Shown piece by piece: positions 8,330-16,699 of a DNA stretch of 64,000 nt. A program made the translations under genes and the position numbers. Each line of letters begins with the position of its first letter. Position 1 is the first letter of the stretch. Source of the stretch: Phocaeicola plebeius (GTDB lineage Bacteria > Bacteroidota > Bacteroidia > Bacteroidales > Bacteroidaceae); the NCBI RefSeq assembly GCF_003437535.1, contig NZ_QSQT01000001.1, positions 186,001 through 250,000 on the forward strand, in the 5' to 3' direction. The notes beneath the pieces are model-generated. The model did not search any database, was not told where the DNA came from, and saw only the letters and a program-made list of their open reading frames with translations.

Positions 8330-8347
8330 CCACTAAAATCCAAAGTA
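8330..8347 (+). promoter_or_regulatory. Shared leader motif before traI
   Basis: CCACTAAAATCCAAAGTA ends 2 bases before the chosen traI ATG at 8350. The identical 18-mer lies 2 bases before traN, with a close copy before mobA. Its fixed spacing supports starting traI at 8350 rather than at the upstream ATG (8323), which would place the motif inside the coding region. Confidence 0.55.
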
Positions 8348-8349
8348 AC

Positions 8350-8979
8350 ATGAGAACAAGAATAACACTTATTATCTGCCTGTGCCTGTTTGCAGTCGGC
8401 AGGGCAAGCGCACAGTGGGCGGTGATAGACCCGTCCAACATCGCGCAGAGCATCGTGAACACCTCGAAGAACGTGGTACACACTTCCACGACCGCCCAGA
8501 ATATGATAAAAAATTTTCAAGAGACCGTGAAGATTTACGAACAGGGCAAGAAGTATTACGACGCACTCAAATCCGTGAACAATCTGGTAAAGGACGCCCG
8601 GAAGGTGCAGCAGACCATTCTGATGGTGGGTGACATCACCGACACCTATGTGACCAGTTTCCAGAAGATGATGCGTGACGACAACTTCACGGTGGAGGAA
8701 CTGGGAGCCATCGCCTTTGGCTACACCAAGTTATTGGAGGAATCCAACGATGTGCTGACGGAACTGAAGAATGTGGTGAATATCACCACGCTCTCCATGA
8801 CGGACAAGGAGCGCATGGACGTGGTGGAACGCTGCTACTCCAAAATGAAGCGTTACCGCAACCTCGTGAGCTACTACACCAACAAGAACATTAGCGTGAG
8901 TTACCTGCGTGCGAAGAAGAAAAACGACCTTGACCGCATCATGGGGCTGTACGGGAACATGAACGAAAGATATTGGTAG
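8350..8979 (+). CDS. traI: TraI, DUF4141 exported transfer protein
   Basis: From the ATG at 8350 the protein has 209 residues and a clean signal peptide (MRTRITLIICLCLFAVGRASA, cleavage before QW). An in-frame ATG at 8323 would add nine polar residues before the signal and is disfavoured. The mature part is mostly helical with few cysteines, and matches the DUF4141 TraI proteins of CTnDOT-like elements. Its export and position before the VirB6-like traJ make a VirB5-like, periplasmic or pilus-tip role possible, but this is inference. The next gene begins 4 bases later. Confidence 0.85.
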   Translation: MRTRITLIICLCLFAVGRASAQWAVIDPSNIAQSIVNTSKNVVHTSTTAQNMIKNFQETVKIYEQGKKYYDALKSVNNLVKDARKVQQTILMVGDITDTYVTSFQKMMRDDNFTVEELGAIAFGYTKLLEESNDVLTELKNVVNITTLSMTDKERMDVVERCYSKMKRYRNLVSYYTNKNISVSYLRAKKKNDLDRIMGLYGNMNERYW

Positions 8980-8982
8980 CCT

Positions 8983-9987
8983 ATGAATTTCGACAACCTT
9001 CACCAAATTCTGCGCTCGCTCTACGAACAGATGATGCCGCTATGCGGGGACATGGCGGGCGTGGCGAAAGGCATCGCCGGGCTGGGCGCACTCTTTTATG
9101 TGGCCTACCGGGTATGGCAGTCGCTGGCGAGAGCCGAACCGATAGACGTGTTCCCTATGCTCCGCCCGTTCGCTATCGGTCTGTGCATCATGTTCTTTCC
9201 GACGGTGGTACTGGGTACGATAAACAGCATCATGTCGCCCGTCGTGCAGGGTACGGCAAAGATGCTGGAGGCGGAAACGCTGGACATGAACCGATACCGT
9301 GAGCAGAAGGACAAACTGGAGTACGAAGCGATGATGCGCAATCCCGAAACCGCCTACCTCGTGTCAAATGAGGAGTTTGACAAACAACTGGAAGAACTGG
9401 GCTGGTCGCCCGGCGACATGGTGACGATGGCGGGGATGTACATCGAGCGCGGGATGTACAACATGAAGAAGGGCATCCGCGACTTCTTCCGCGAGATACT
9501 GGAACTGATGTTCCAAGCCGCCGCCCTCGTGATAGACACCATCCGCACGTTCTTCCTCGTGGTGCTGGCGATACTCGGTCCGATAGCCTTCGCCATATCG
9601 GTGTGGGACGGCTTCCAAAGCACGCTTACACAGTGGATATGCCGCTACATACAGGTCTATCTGTGGCTGCCCGTGTCGGATATGTTCAGCACCATACTGG
9701 CGAAGATACAAGTGCTGATGCTGCAAAGCGACATCGAACGGATGCAGGCTGACCCGAACTTCTCGCTGGATTCGAGCGACGGGGTGTACATCGTCTTCAT
9801 GATAATCGGCATCATTGGTTACTTCACCATCCCCACGGTAGCAGGCTGGATTATCCAAGCCGGAGGCATGGGAAGCTACGGTCGCAACGTGAACCAGACG
9901 GCAGGACGAGCCGGAAGTATGGCGGGCAGCGTGGCGGGCGCAGCCGCAGGAAACGTGGTCGGACGTGTCGGGAAGCTGCTGAAATAA
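8983..9987 (+). CDS. traJ: TraJ, VirB6-like polytopic membrane protein
   Basis: The 334-residue protein has several transmembrane segments: around residues 27-45, 60-80, a paired block near 180-210, and one near 270-290. Its C-terminus is rich in glycine, alanine and serine (GRAGSMAGSVAGAAAGNVVG). Many membrane passes plus a flexible Gly/Ala tail fit VirB6/TrbL-type channel proteins, and TraJ of CTnDOT holds this position. It should form part of the inner-membrane DNA path. It follows traI by 4 bases and precedes traK by 31. Confidence 0.9.
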   Translation: MNFDNLHQILRSLYEQMMPLCGDMAGVAKGIAGLGALFYVAYRVWQSLARAEPIDVFPMLRPFAIGLCIMFFPTVVLGTINSIMSPVVQGTAKMLEAETLDMNRYREQKDKLEYEAMMRNPETAYLVSNEEFDKQLEELGWSPGDMVTMAGMYIERGMYNMKKGIRDFFREILELMFQAAALVIDTIRTFFLVVLAILGPIAFAISVWDGFQSTLTQWICRYIQVYLWLPVSDMFSTILAKIQVLMLQSDIERMQADPNFSLDSSDGVYIVFMIIGIIGYFTIPTVAGWIIQAGGMGSYGRNVNQTAGRAGSMAGSVAGAAAGNVVGRVGKLLK

Positions 9988-10018
9988 TCAACTGACAATT
10001 AAAAACGAATAAACAACA

Positions 10019-10642
10019 ATGGAATTTAAGTCACTTAAAAACATCGAATCATCGTTCAGGCAGATACGCCTGTTCGGTATCGTCTTCCTCTCGTTGTGTG
10101 CCGTAATAACGGTATGGAGCGTGTGGAGTTCCTACCGCTTCGCGGAGCGGCAACGGGAAAAGATTTACGTGCTGGACAACGGCAAGTCGCTGATGCTGGC
10201 TCTCTCGCAAGACTTGTCGCAGAACCGTCCGGCAGAAGCGAGGGAACACGTGCGCCGTTTCCACGAGCTGTTCTTCACGCTCTCACCCGAAAAGAGCGCG
10301 ATAGAGCATAACGTGAAACGCGCCCTGCTATTAGCGGACAAAAGCGTGTACAACTACTATTCGGACTTTGCCGAGAAGGGGTACTACAACCGCATCATCG
10401 CCGGGAACATCAATCAGGTGTTGAAGGTGGACAGCGTGGTGTGCGATTTCAACGGCTATCCCTACCGTGCCGTGACCTACGCCACGCAGAAGATCATCCG
10501 GCAGAGCAACGTCACCGAGCGCAGCCTCGTGACTACGTGCCGCCTCTTGAACTCGTCCCGTTCGGACGACAATCCCAACGGTTTCACCATCGAGGGATTC
10601 ACCATCATCGAGAACAAGGATTTACAAACCATCAAAAGGTAA
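10019..10642 (+). CDS. traK: TraK, VirB8-like bitopic protein
   Basis: This 207-residue protein has a short cytoplasmic N-terminus, one transmembrane segment at about residues 19-40 (FGIVFLSLCAVITVWSVWSS) and a periplasmic domain ending GFTIEGFTIIENKDLQ. Size and layout match VirB8-like assembly proteins and the TraK family of Bacteroides ICEs. It probably links the inner-membrane ATPase complex to the VirB9/VirB10-like parts made by traN and traM. An A-rich leader (AACAACA) comes directly before the ATG. Confidence 0.9.
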   Translation: MEFKSLKNIESSFRQIRLFGIVFLSLCAVITVWSVWSSYRFAERQREKIYVLDNGKSLMLALSQDLSQNRPAEAREHVRRFHELFFTLSPEKSAIEHNVKRALLLADKSVYNYYSDFAEKGYYNRIIAGNINQVLKVDSVVCDFNGYPYRAVTYATQKIIRQSNVTERSLVTTCRLLNSSRSDDNPNGFTIEGFTIIENKDLQTIKR

Positions 10643-10648
10643 ACGGAC

Positions 10649-10957
10649 ATGAAGAAAATCAAAAAATCATTTTGGCGTGCGTACTGGAAGCTCCACGACA
10701 AAAAGAAAATGCTGGTGGCAAGGCTCAAAGGCTATCTGGACGGTTTGCCCCCGAAGACACGCAGGCGCATCGTGCTGGCGATGCTCGCCGCCTTTGCGGT
10801 GCTTGCCCTCTACACCTTCGGCAAAGCCGTCTATGAAATCGGCAGGAATGACGGCAGCCGGATGGTAACAGACCATGCCGGACAGGTGGAACTGTCCATA
10901 AAGCCGGACAACAATCATAATGTAATACCTTATTTATATGGAACAGACGAAGAATGA
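10649..10957 (+). CDS. traL: TraL, small membrane protein (DUF3989)
   Basis: The 102-residue protein begins with a very basic segment (KKIKKSFWRAYWKLHDKKK). One transmembrane segment follows at about residues 39-58 (RIVLAMLAAFAVLALYTF), then a polar tail. It is the usual small protein between traK and traM in CTnDOT-type operons. The end overlaps the traM start by 20 bases. The function is unknown; a scaffold role in the inner membrane is possible. Confidence 0.8.
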   Translation: MKKIKKSFWRAYWKLHDKKKMLVARLKGYLDGLPPKTRRRIVLAMLAAFAVLALYTFGKAVYEIGRNDGSRMVTDHAGQVELSIKPDNNHNVIPYLYGTDEE

Positions 10958-12293
10958 ACCTAAAAACGAGAACAAGGCGGCTCCCGACAACGGGAAACCG
11001 AAGAAGGAGCGCAAGCCGCTGACCGAAGCCCAAAGGCTGAAACGTCAGAAAATGATAGTGCTGCCCGCTATAGTGCTGGTATTCATCGGTGCTATGTGGC
11101 TGATATTCGCCCCGTCTTCCGACAAGGAGCAGCAACCGGGAACGGGTGGTTACAACATCGAAATGCCCGACGCTGACAAGGCGAACCGCCAGATCATCGG
11201 CGACAAGGCGAAAGCCTACGAACAGGGAGCAATGGAGGAACGGCAGGAGAACCGCAGCCGCGCCATGCAGGAACTGGGCGATATGTTCGACCGCGAGGTG
11301 GCGGAAACGGACGGCGGCAGGGACTTCGACCTTGCTAATCCCGGAAATGCGGAAGATGCAACAGCAAAATCATCCGCTCCGAAAACCATCCAATCCTCCG
11401 CAGCTGCCTACCGCGACCTCAATACCACGCTCGGCAACTTCTATGAGCAGCCGAAGAACGACAACGCGGAAATGGACGAACTGTTAGAGCGTATCGCCTC
11501 GCTGGAATCGGAACTGGAAACCGAGAAAGGCAAGGCATCCGCTATGGATGACCAAGTGGCACTCATGGAGAAGTCCTATGAACTGGCGGCGAAGTACATG
11601 GGCGGGCAGAACGGCACACAGCCACCTGTCGGACAGGCGGCAGAGCCTTACCCCGTGCAGAAAGCCGGAAAGAACACGGCTGCACCTGTCAGGCAGGTAA
11701 CGCATCAGGTGGTATCTTCGCTCTCACAGCCGATGAGCAACGCTGAGTTTGTCGCCTCCTTCTCGCAGGAGCGCAACCGCAGTTTCAATACGGCGGTGGG
11801 TGTCACGACTGTATCGGACAGGAACACCATATCGGCGTGTGTCTATGGGGCGCAGAGTGTGACTGACGGGCAGGCGGTAAGATTACGGCTGCTGGAGCCG
11901 ATGGCAGTGGCGGACAAAATCATACCCCGCAATGCAGTGGTGGTAGGCACGGCAAAGATTCAGGGCGAACGACTCGATATTGAAATTACTTCGCTGGAGT
12001 ACGCAGGTACGATTATCCCGGTAGAACTGGCGGTGTATGACACGGACGGACAGCCCGGCATCTTCATTCCAAACTCGATGGAGATGAACGCCGTCAGGGA
12101 GGTTGCCGCCAACATGGGCGGCTCGCTGGGCAGCAGCATTAATATCTCCACCAACGCAGGGGCGCAGCTCGCCTCCGACTTGGGCAAGGGGCTGATACAA
12201 GGCACGAGCCAGTATATCGCCAAGAAGATGCGTACCGTCAAGGTGCATCTGAAATCCGGATACAAGGTCATGCTATATCAGGACAGAGATTGA
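10938..12293 (+). CDS. traM: TraM, VirB10-like channel protein
   Basis: The 451-residue protein has a basic N-terminal tail and a transmembrane segment at about residues 38-55 (MIVLPAIVLVFIGAMWLIF). A long helical, coiled-coil-prone linker follows (about 180-215, LLERIASLESELETEKGK), then a C-terminal beta-rich domain from about 260 with the TrbI/VirB10-like run SACVYGAQSVTDGQAVRLRL. It should span the periplasm and connect the two membranes. The overlap with traL suggests coupled translation. It is complete with no visible damage. Confidence 0.9.
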   Translation: MEQTKNEPKNENKAAPDNGKPKKERKPLTEAQRLKRQKMIVLPAIVLVFIGAMWLIFAPSSDKEQQPGTGGYNIEMPDADKANRQIIGDKAKAYEQGAMEERQENRSRAMQELGDMFDREVAETDGGRDFDLANPGNAEDATAKSSAPKTIQSSAAAYRDLNTTLGNFYEQPKNDNAEMDELLERIASLESELETEKGKASAMDDQVALMEKSYELAAKYMGGQNGTQPPVGQAAEPYPVQKAGKNTAAPVRQVTHQVVSSLSQPMSNAEFVASFSQERNRSFNTAVGVTTVSDRNTISACVYGAQSVTDGQAVRLRLLEPMAVADKIIPRNAVVVGTAKIQGERLDIEITSLEYAGTIIPVELAVYDTDGQPGIFIPNSMEMNAVREVAANMGGSLGSSINISTNAGAQLASDLGKGLIQGTSQYIAKKMRTVKVHLKSGYKVMLYQDRD

Positions 12294-12342
12294 AAACAAT
12301 AACAATCAACGACTAAAAAAACAACAACCAAATTTTTATTTA

Positions 12343-12360
12343 CCACTAAAATCCAAAGTA
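12343..12360 (+). promoter_or_regulatory. Shared leader motif before traN
   Basis: CCACTAAAATCCAAAGTA, identical to the copy before traI, ends 2 bases before the traN ATG at 12363. The 69-base gap between traM and traN also contains GACTAAAAAA at 12311-12320. Confidence 0.55.
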
Positions 12361-12362
12361 GA

Positions 12363-13421
12363 ATGAAAAAAGTAATCATCATGTTTGCCCTCGCTATGGG
12401 CATCATAACTGCCAACGCGCAGGAGAACGTAACCGTTGGAGAGAACAACGGAAGTGAACCGACGAACGAAGCGAGAGCAGAGACAAGCTCGCTTGACTAT
12501 GCCTCGCAAGGAGGAGGAAGGCAAAGCCAACAACCGACCTTGACAAAGGAGGTCTATCCGCAGAAGGAGGCGGACGGCGATCTGTATCACGGGCTGACAA
12601 AGAAGCTGACCTTCGACCGCATGGTTCCCCCGCACGGATTGGAAGTGACCTACGACAAGACCGTCCACGTCATTTTCCCCTCGGAGGTGCGCTACGTCGA
12701 TTTAGGCTCGCCCGACCTGATTGCGGGTAAAGCCGACGGAGCGGAGAACGTCATCCGCGTGAAAGCTACCGTGCGTAACTTCCCGAACGAAACCAATATG
12801 TCGGTAATCACGGAGGACGGGAGTTTCTATACTTTTAACGTGAAGTACGCCTCCGAACCGCTGCTTCTCAACGTGGAGATGTGCGACTTCATCCATGACG
12901 GCGAGAAGGTGAACCGCCCGAACAACGCGCAGGAAATCTACCTGAAGGAACTGGGCAGCGAAAGCCCGATGCTGGTGCGCCTTATCATGAAGTCCATCCA
13001 CAAGCAGAACAAGCGTGAGGTGAAGCACATCGGCTGCAAGCGATTCGGCATCCAGTACCTGCTGAAAGGTATCTACACGCATAATGGGTTACTCTATTTC
13101 CACACGGAGATAAAGAACCAGAGCAACGTGCCTTTCGATGTGGACTACATCACATGGAAAATCGTGGACAAGAAGGTGGCGAAGCGTACCGCCGTGCAGG
13201 AGCAGATTATCCTGCCGCTCCGTGCGCAGAATTACGCCACACTCGTGCCGGGCAAGAAGAGCGAGCGCACGGTATTCACGATGGCGAAGTTCACCATTCC
13301 CGACGACAAATGCCTCGTGGTGGAACTCAACGAGAAGAACGGGGGGCGTCACCAGTCTTTCGTGATTGAAAACGAGGACTTGGTACGTGCCAATACCATC
13401 AACGAACTTCAAGTGCGCTGA
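12363..13421 (+). CDS. traN: TraN, DUF4138 VirB9-like outer-membrane channel part
   Basis: The protein has 352 residues with a signal peptide (MKKVIIMFALAMGIITANAQ). The mature protein contains the stretch THDKTVHVIFPSEVRYVDLG-like region near residues 95-115 (KTVHVIFPSEVRYVDLG), characteristic of the Bacteroides TraN/DUF4138 family, and a C-terminal immunoglobulin-like half. By order and topology it is the VirB9-like partner of the VirB10-like TraM, forming the outer part of the channel. It follows the leader motif and is separated from traO by only 2 bases. Confidence 0.9.
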   Translation: MKKVIIMFALAMGIITANAQENVTVGENNGSEPTNEARAETSSLDYASQGGGRQSQQPTLTKEVYPQKEADGDLYHGLTKKLTFDRMVPPHGLEVTYDKTVHVIFPSEVRYVDLGSPDLIAGKADGAENVIRVKATVRNFPNETNMSVITEDGSFYTFNVKYASEPLLLNVEMCDFIHDGEKVNRPNNAQEIYLKELGSESPMLVRLIMKSIHKQNKREVKHIGCKRFGIQYLLKGIYTHNGLLYFHTEIKNQSNVPFDVDYITWKIVDKKVAKRTAVQEQIILPLRAQNYATLVPGKKSERTVFTMAKFTIPDDKCLVVELNEKNGGRHQSFVIENEDLVRANTINELQVR

Positions 13422-13423
13422 CC

Positions 13424-13999
13424 ATGAGAAAGTACATCGCAATAATCATCGTGTCGCTTGCCCTGTTCACGGGGCAGGCGCACGCCCAGCGATGCCTGCC
13501 GAAGATGCAGGGCATCGAATTGAGAGCTAACCTTGTGGACGGTATGCGTTTAAGTGGCAACAATGGCGGTTACAGTTTCGGGGCGGCTCTCTCCACCTAC
13601 ACGAAGAACGGTAACAAGTGGGTGTTCGGTGGCGAATACCTCTTGAAGAACAACCCGTACAAGGATACCGCCATACCTGTGGCGCAGTTCACGGCGGAGG
13701 GCGGTTATTATTTCAAGATACTCTCCGACGCCCGTAAAATAGTGTTCGTCTATGCGGGGGCTTCGGCTCTCGCCGGATATGAGTCGGTGAATTGGGGCGA
13801 GAAAGTGCTGCATGACGGCTCCACGCTCCATGACCGGGACGCCTTCATCTACGGCGGTGCGCTGACGCTCGATGTGGAGTTTTACGTGGCTGACCGTATC
13901 GCCCTGCTCGCCAACCTCCGGGAGCGCCTGCTGTGGGGTGGCGACACACGGAAGTTCCATACGCAGTTCGGGGCGGGCGTCAAGATAATCATCAACTGA
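13424..13999 (+). CDS. traO: TraO, conjugal transfer outer-envelope protein
   Basis: The 191-residue protein has a signal peptide ending near AHAQ (residues 18-21). The mature chain is rich in aromatic residues, glycines and alternating patterns (GGYSFGAALSTYTKNGNKWV, FGGEYLLK), suggesting a small beta-barrel in the outer membrane. It matches the TraO position of CTnDOT-like operons, 2 bases after traN. The exact role in transfer is unknown. The barrel call is an inference from the alternating sequence and aromatic content. Confidence 0.85.
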   Translation: MRKYIAIIIVSLALFTGQAHAQRCLPKMQGIELRANLVDGMRLSGNNGGYSFGAALSTYTKNGNKWVFGGEYLLKNNPYKDTAIPVAQFTAEGGYYFKILSDARKIVFVYAGASALAGYESVNWGEKVLHDGSTLHDRDAFIYGGALTLDVEFYVADRIALLANLRERLLWGGDTRKFHTQFGAGVKIIIN

Positions 14000-14007
14000 C
14001 ACGTCGC

Positions 14008-14907
14008 ATGGAACGGACGGACATTGAGAATATGAGGCAGATACCCATTGCGGACTTTCTCGCACGGCTGGGACATGAGCCTGTCCGAAGGAGCGGAAAC
14101 GAGCTGTGGTATCGTGCGCCATACCGCAGTGAACGCACGCCCTCCTTCCGTGTGAACGTGGCGAAACAGCTCTGGTACGACTTCGGCTTGGGCAAGGGCG
14201 GCGACATCTTCACGCTTGTCGGGGAGTTTACCCGAAGCGGGGATTTCATGGCGCAGGCGAGATTCATAGCGGAAACCGCCCGTATGCCGCTTGCCGCAGC
14301 AGAAAAGCCGTTGTACCTGCCGGAACCGTCCGAACCTGCCTTTGAGGGAGTGGAAGCCGTCCCGCTGCTCCGCTCTCCGCTGACGGAGTATTTGAAGGAA
14401 AGAGGCATCCCTTATGCCGTTGCATCCCGCCACTGCTGCCGCCTGAACTACGGCGTGCGTGGTAAGCGGTACTTTGCCGTCGGCTTTCCGAACGTGTCGG
14501 GCGGCTATGAAACCCGAAGCCGCCGTTTCAAGGGTTGCGTACCACCAAAGGACGTGTCGCTGGTCAAGGCGGGGGACATCCCGGCGGACGTGTGCAGCGT
14601 GTTCGAGGGCTTTATGGACTTCCTGTCCGCCGTCACGCTCGGTTTGGCAACGGGTGACTGCCTTGTGCTGAACTCCGTCGCCAACGTGGAAAAGGCTTTG
14701 AAACATCTGGACGGGTACGAGCGCATCGACTGTTACCTCGACCGAGACGAAGCCGGACGCAGGGCAATGGAAGCCCTGCGGACACGCTACGGAGGAAAGG
14801 TGACAGACCGTTCCGGCATCTATCAAGGCTGCAAGGACTTGAACGAGTACCTGCAACAAGTATCAAGAAAACAACAAAAGAACAACAATCTAAAAATCAA
14901 AGAATAA
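14008..14907 (+). CDS. traP: TraP, primase-like protein with degenerate zinc finger and Toprim domain
   Basis: The start at 14008 (MERTDIENMRQ, 299 residues) is chosen because the longer frame runs back into traO. The N-terminal part matches the DnaG CHC2 zinc-finger region in everything but its metal ligands: where DnaG has CPFH..EKTPSF and HCFGCG, this protein has APYRSERTPSF and YDFGLGKGGD. A Toprim-like part follows, with E in VFEGFMDF near residue 203 and DRDEAG near 245. It may prime or protect transferred single strands. The stop overlaps the traQ start by 1 base. Confidence 0.85.
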   Translation: MERTDIENMRQIPIADFLARLGHEPVRRSGNELWYRAPYRSERTPSFRVNVAKQLWYDFGLGKGGDIFTLVGEFTRSGDFMAQARFIAETARMPLAAAEKPLYLPEPSEPAFEGVEAVPLLRSPLTEYLKERGIPYAVASRHCCRLNYGVRGKRYFAVGFPNVSGGYETRSRRFKGCVPPKDVSLVKAGDIPADVCSVFEGFMDFLSAVTLGLATGDCLVLNSVANVEKALKHLDGYERIDCYLDRDEAGRRAMEALRTRYGGKVTDRSGIYQGCKDLNEYLQQVSRKQQKNNNLKIKE

Positions 14908-15413
14908 TGAACATACTGAACAACAAGAACAAGAGAACATCAATCTTCAAGGCGTTGGCACTCTGCCTGTTCGCCGCAGTGTCATTCACATTCGTATCGT
15001 GCGACGACGATATGGACATCCAGCAATCCTATCCCTTCACGGTGGAAACCATGCCCGTGCCGAACAAGGTCACAAAGGGGCAGACGGTGGAAATCCGCTG
15101 TGAGCTGAAGAAAACGGGCGATTTCGCCAATACCCTCTATACCATCCGGTATTTCCAGTTCGAGGGTGAGGGCACACTGAAAATGGACAACGGCATCACT
15201 TTCCTGCCCAATGACCGCTACCTGCTCGAAAACGAGAAGTTCCGGCTGTACTACACGGCGCAAGGTGACGAGGCGCACAACTTCATCGTGGTAGTGGAGG
15301 ACAATTTCGGCAACTCCTATGAGTTGGAATTTGACTTCAACAACCGAAACGTGAAGGATGACGGGGTTATCACTGTTGTCCCCATCGGGAACTTCAAGCC
15401 CTTTACACGATGA
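14907..15413 (+). CDS. traQ: TraQ, DUF3872 lipoprotein
   Basis: The 168-residue protein carries a signal segment ending in FVSC (about residues 29-32), a lipobox, followed by DDDMD, an acidic start common in Bacteroides surface lipoproteins. The mature part is a small beta-rich domain (TIRYFQFEGEGTLKMDNG). It is the last named tra gene in CTnDOT-like operons. It overlaps traP by 1 base, and its TGA overlaps the next start (ATGATG at 15410). The role is unknown; an outer-membrane accessory to the channel is likely. Confidence 0.85.
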   Translation: MNILNNKNKRTSIFKALALCLFAAVSFTFVSCDDDMDIQQSYPFTVETMPVPNKVTKGQTVEIRCELKKTGDFANTLYTIRYFQFEGEGTLKMDNGITFLPNDRYLLENEKFRLYYTAQGDEAHNFIVVVEDNFGNSYELEFDFNNRNVKDDGVITVVPIGNFKPFTR

Positions 15414-15937
15414 TGCGTGTATTCATGGCTATCCTCTGTTCGCTTCTGGCGGTCTGTTCCGTGTCCGCACGGAACAGACGCCATGAGGGAACGGACGGGC
15501 AGGCGGCTATCTACCGGCTGCCACCATTTGAGAGGGCGGTGCGATGCACGAAGTATTTTGAGGGCTGGCATTCGGAAAAACATCACCCGTATGTAGGATA
15601 TGGACATCGGTTGCAGCCGGGGGAAAGGTATTCGGCACGCACCATGACGAAGCGGCAGGCGGACGCGCTTCTGCGAAAAGACCTGCGGAAGTTCTGCGCG
15701 ATGTTCCAGCAGTTCGGGAAGGATTCGCTTCTGCTTGCCACGCTCGCCTACAATGTCGGTCCGTACCGTCTTTTGGGGAGTGGGAAGATACCCAAAAGCA
15801 CGCTAATCCGAAAGCTGGAGGCGGGTGACAGGAACATCTACCGGGAGTATATCGCTTTCTGTAACTATAAGGGGAAACGCCACGCCATGCTGCTCAAACG
15901 AAGGAAGGCTGAGTTTGCGCTGCTGTATGTACCATAA
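15410..15937 (+). CDS. GH24 lysozyme-like peptidoglycan hydrolase
   Basis: The 175-residue protein has a signal peptide ending near SVSA (residues 17-20). The motif KYFEGWHSEKHHPYVGYGH near residues 47-65 contains the GH24 glutamate E50 and the YVGYGH strand of T4-type lysozymes, and TLAYNVGPYRLLGSG near 110-124 matches the second conserved block. It should open peptidoglycan locally so the channel can span the periplasm, the job of VirB1. It is translationally coupled to traQ (overlapping stop and start) and closes the operon. A second ATG at 15413 is equally possible. Confidence 0.88.
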   Translation: MMRVFMAILCSLLAVCSVSARNRRHEGTDGQAAIYRLPPFERAVRCTKYFEGWHSEKHHPYVGYGHRLQPGERYSARTMTKRQADALLRKDLRKFCAMFQQFGKDSLLLATLAYNVGPYRLLGSGKIPKSTLIRKLEAGDRNIYREYIAFCNYKGKRHAMLLKRRKAEFALLYVP

Positions 15938-15957
15938 AGAATAAGTGTCTGACGAAA

Positions 15958-15994
15958 GAAACTCCGATGAAGCCGCCAACTTCATCGGAGTTTC
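15958..15994. terminator. Strong hairpin ending the tra operon
   Basis: A perfect 15-base stem (GAAACTCCGATGAAG and its complement) with a 7-base loop lies just after the lysozyme gene and before the convergent gene ending at 16000. A short AGTTTT follows on the plus strand. It can serve as a terminator from both sides. Confidence 0.8.
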
Positions 15995-15999
15995 AGTTT

Positions 16000-16221
16000 T
16001 CATACATTCGGGATTGTCCCTTTGCCTGCAACCTCACCGTCCCTGCAATGCTCTATGATACCGGGTGAAAATCCCATGCTGCCGATTGCGATATGCCGGA
16101 TATAGTCTGTATATTCCTGACCTTGAAAATTCCTGCCCGTAAGGTTCTTGAAAACCATCTTTATGCTTATGCCGTCGTTGCTGTACAAGATGGTTTTTCC
16201 GTTCTGTCTGATTGTTTCCAT
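16000..16221 (-). CDS. Small ICE accessory protein, unrecognised
   Basis: The 73-residue protein starts METIRQNGKTILYSNDG and ends near a glycine-rich stretch (IGSMGFSPGIIEHC). No signal peptide, membrane segment or known motif is visible. It is the last gene of the leftward accessory cluster and ends just beyond the hairpin that closes the tra operon. The composition is similar to the neighbouring ICE genes. I do not recognise a function. Confidence 0.65.
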   Translation of the reverse strand: METIRQNGKTILYSNDGISIKMVFKNLTGRNFQGQEYTDYIRHIAIGSMGFSPGIIEHCRDGEVAGKGTIPNV

Positions 16222-16274
16222 GATTAAAACTTGTTTTTGTGAATACTATCGTAGATTGGTACAAAGGTTTCTTT

Positions 16275-16331
16275 GCCTACTTTCTTATCCGCCATCATGC
16301 TCATGAAAGAAAGTAGGCGGCTTTTGCCGCC
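16275..16331. repeat. Two adjoining hairpins between accessory genes
   Basis: A 12-base perfect inverted repeat (GCCTACTTTCTT/AAGAAAGTAGGC, 16275-16286 and 16307-16318) is joined to a second hairpin GGCGGCTTTTGCCGCC at 16316-16331. The two share three bases and cannot form fully at the same time, which hints at an attenuator or terminator on the leftward transcript. No long T run follows. Confidence 0.45.
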
Positions 16332-16337
16332 CACCCC

Positions 16338-16646
16338 TCAAAAGCGGGTGTAAAGTCCCGTTACCATCGTGAACATTTCCTCCAGCATATCGCAATATAT
16401 CCCCTCGTGCGTTTCAATGTCCTTCGTCCTGCTCTCGAATGTCTTTTTGCTGAACGTCTTGCGGTAGAAACGCATATTGTATAGGTCTGCCCCTCCGTCA
16501 TAGATGATGTCAAGGCGGTTGGCACTGGTCTTGTTCCTCGCAAGGCTCATGCGCAAGCCGTTGCCCATGTCTGTGAAGTCTTTGCTTCCCGTCATGGCGG
16601 CAAAGCGTCTGCCGCCAATCTGCTCTAAAATTGTCTTTGCTATCAT
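16338..16646 (-). CDS. ICE accessory protein, unrecognised (102 aa)
   Basis: The protein starts MIAKTILEQIGGRRFAAMTG and contains the phrase YDGGADLYNMRFYRK in its middle. It is soluble-looking, with no signal or membrane segment. I believe similar proteins travel with Bacteroides mobile elements, but no function is known to me. It stands alone between two non-coding gaps of about 50 and 115 bases within the leftward cluster. Confidence 0.7.
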   Translation of the reverse strand: MIAKTILEQIGGRRFAAMTGSKDFTDMGNGLRMSLARNKTSANRLDIIYDGGADLYNMRFYRKTFSKKTFESRTKDIETHEGIYCDMLEEMFTMVTGLYTRF

Positions 16647-16699
16647 ATCCGTTGTCTTTTAGGTTTATGGTTCGGGCGGTGCGGACACCGCCCCAATGT

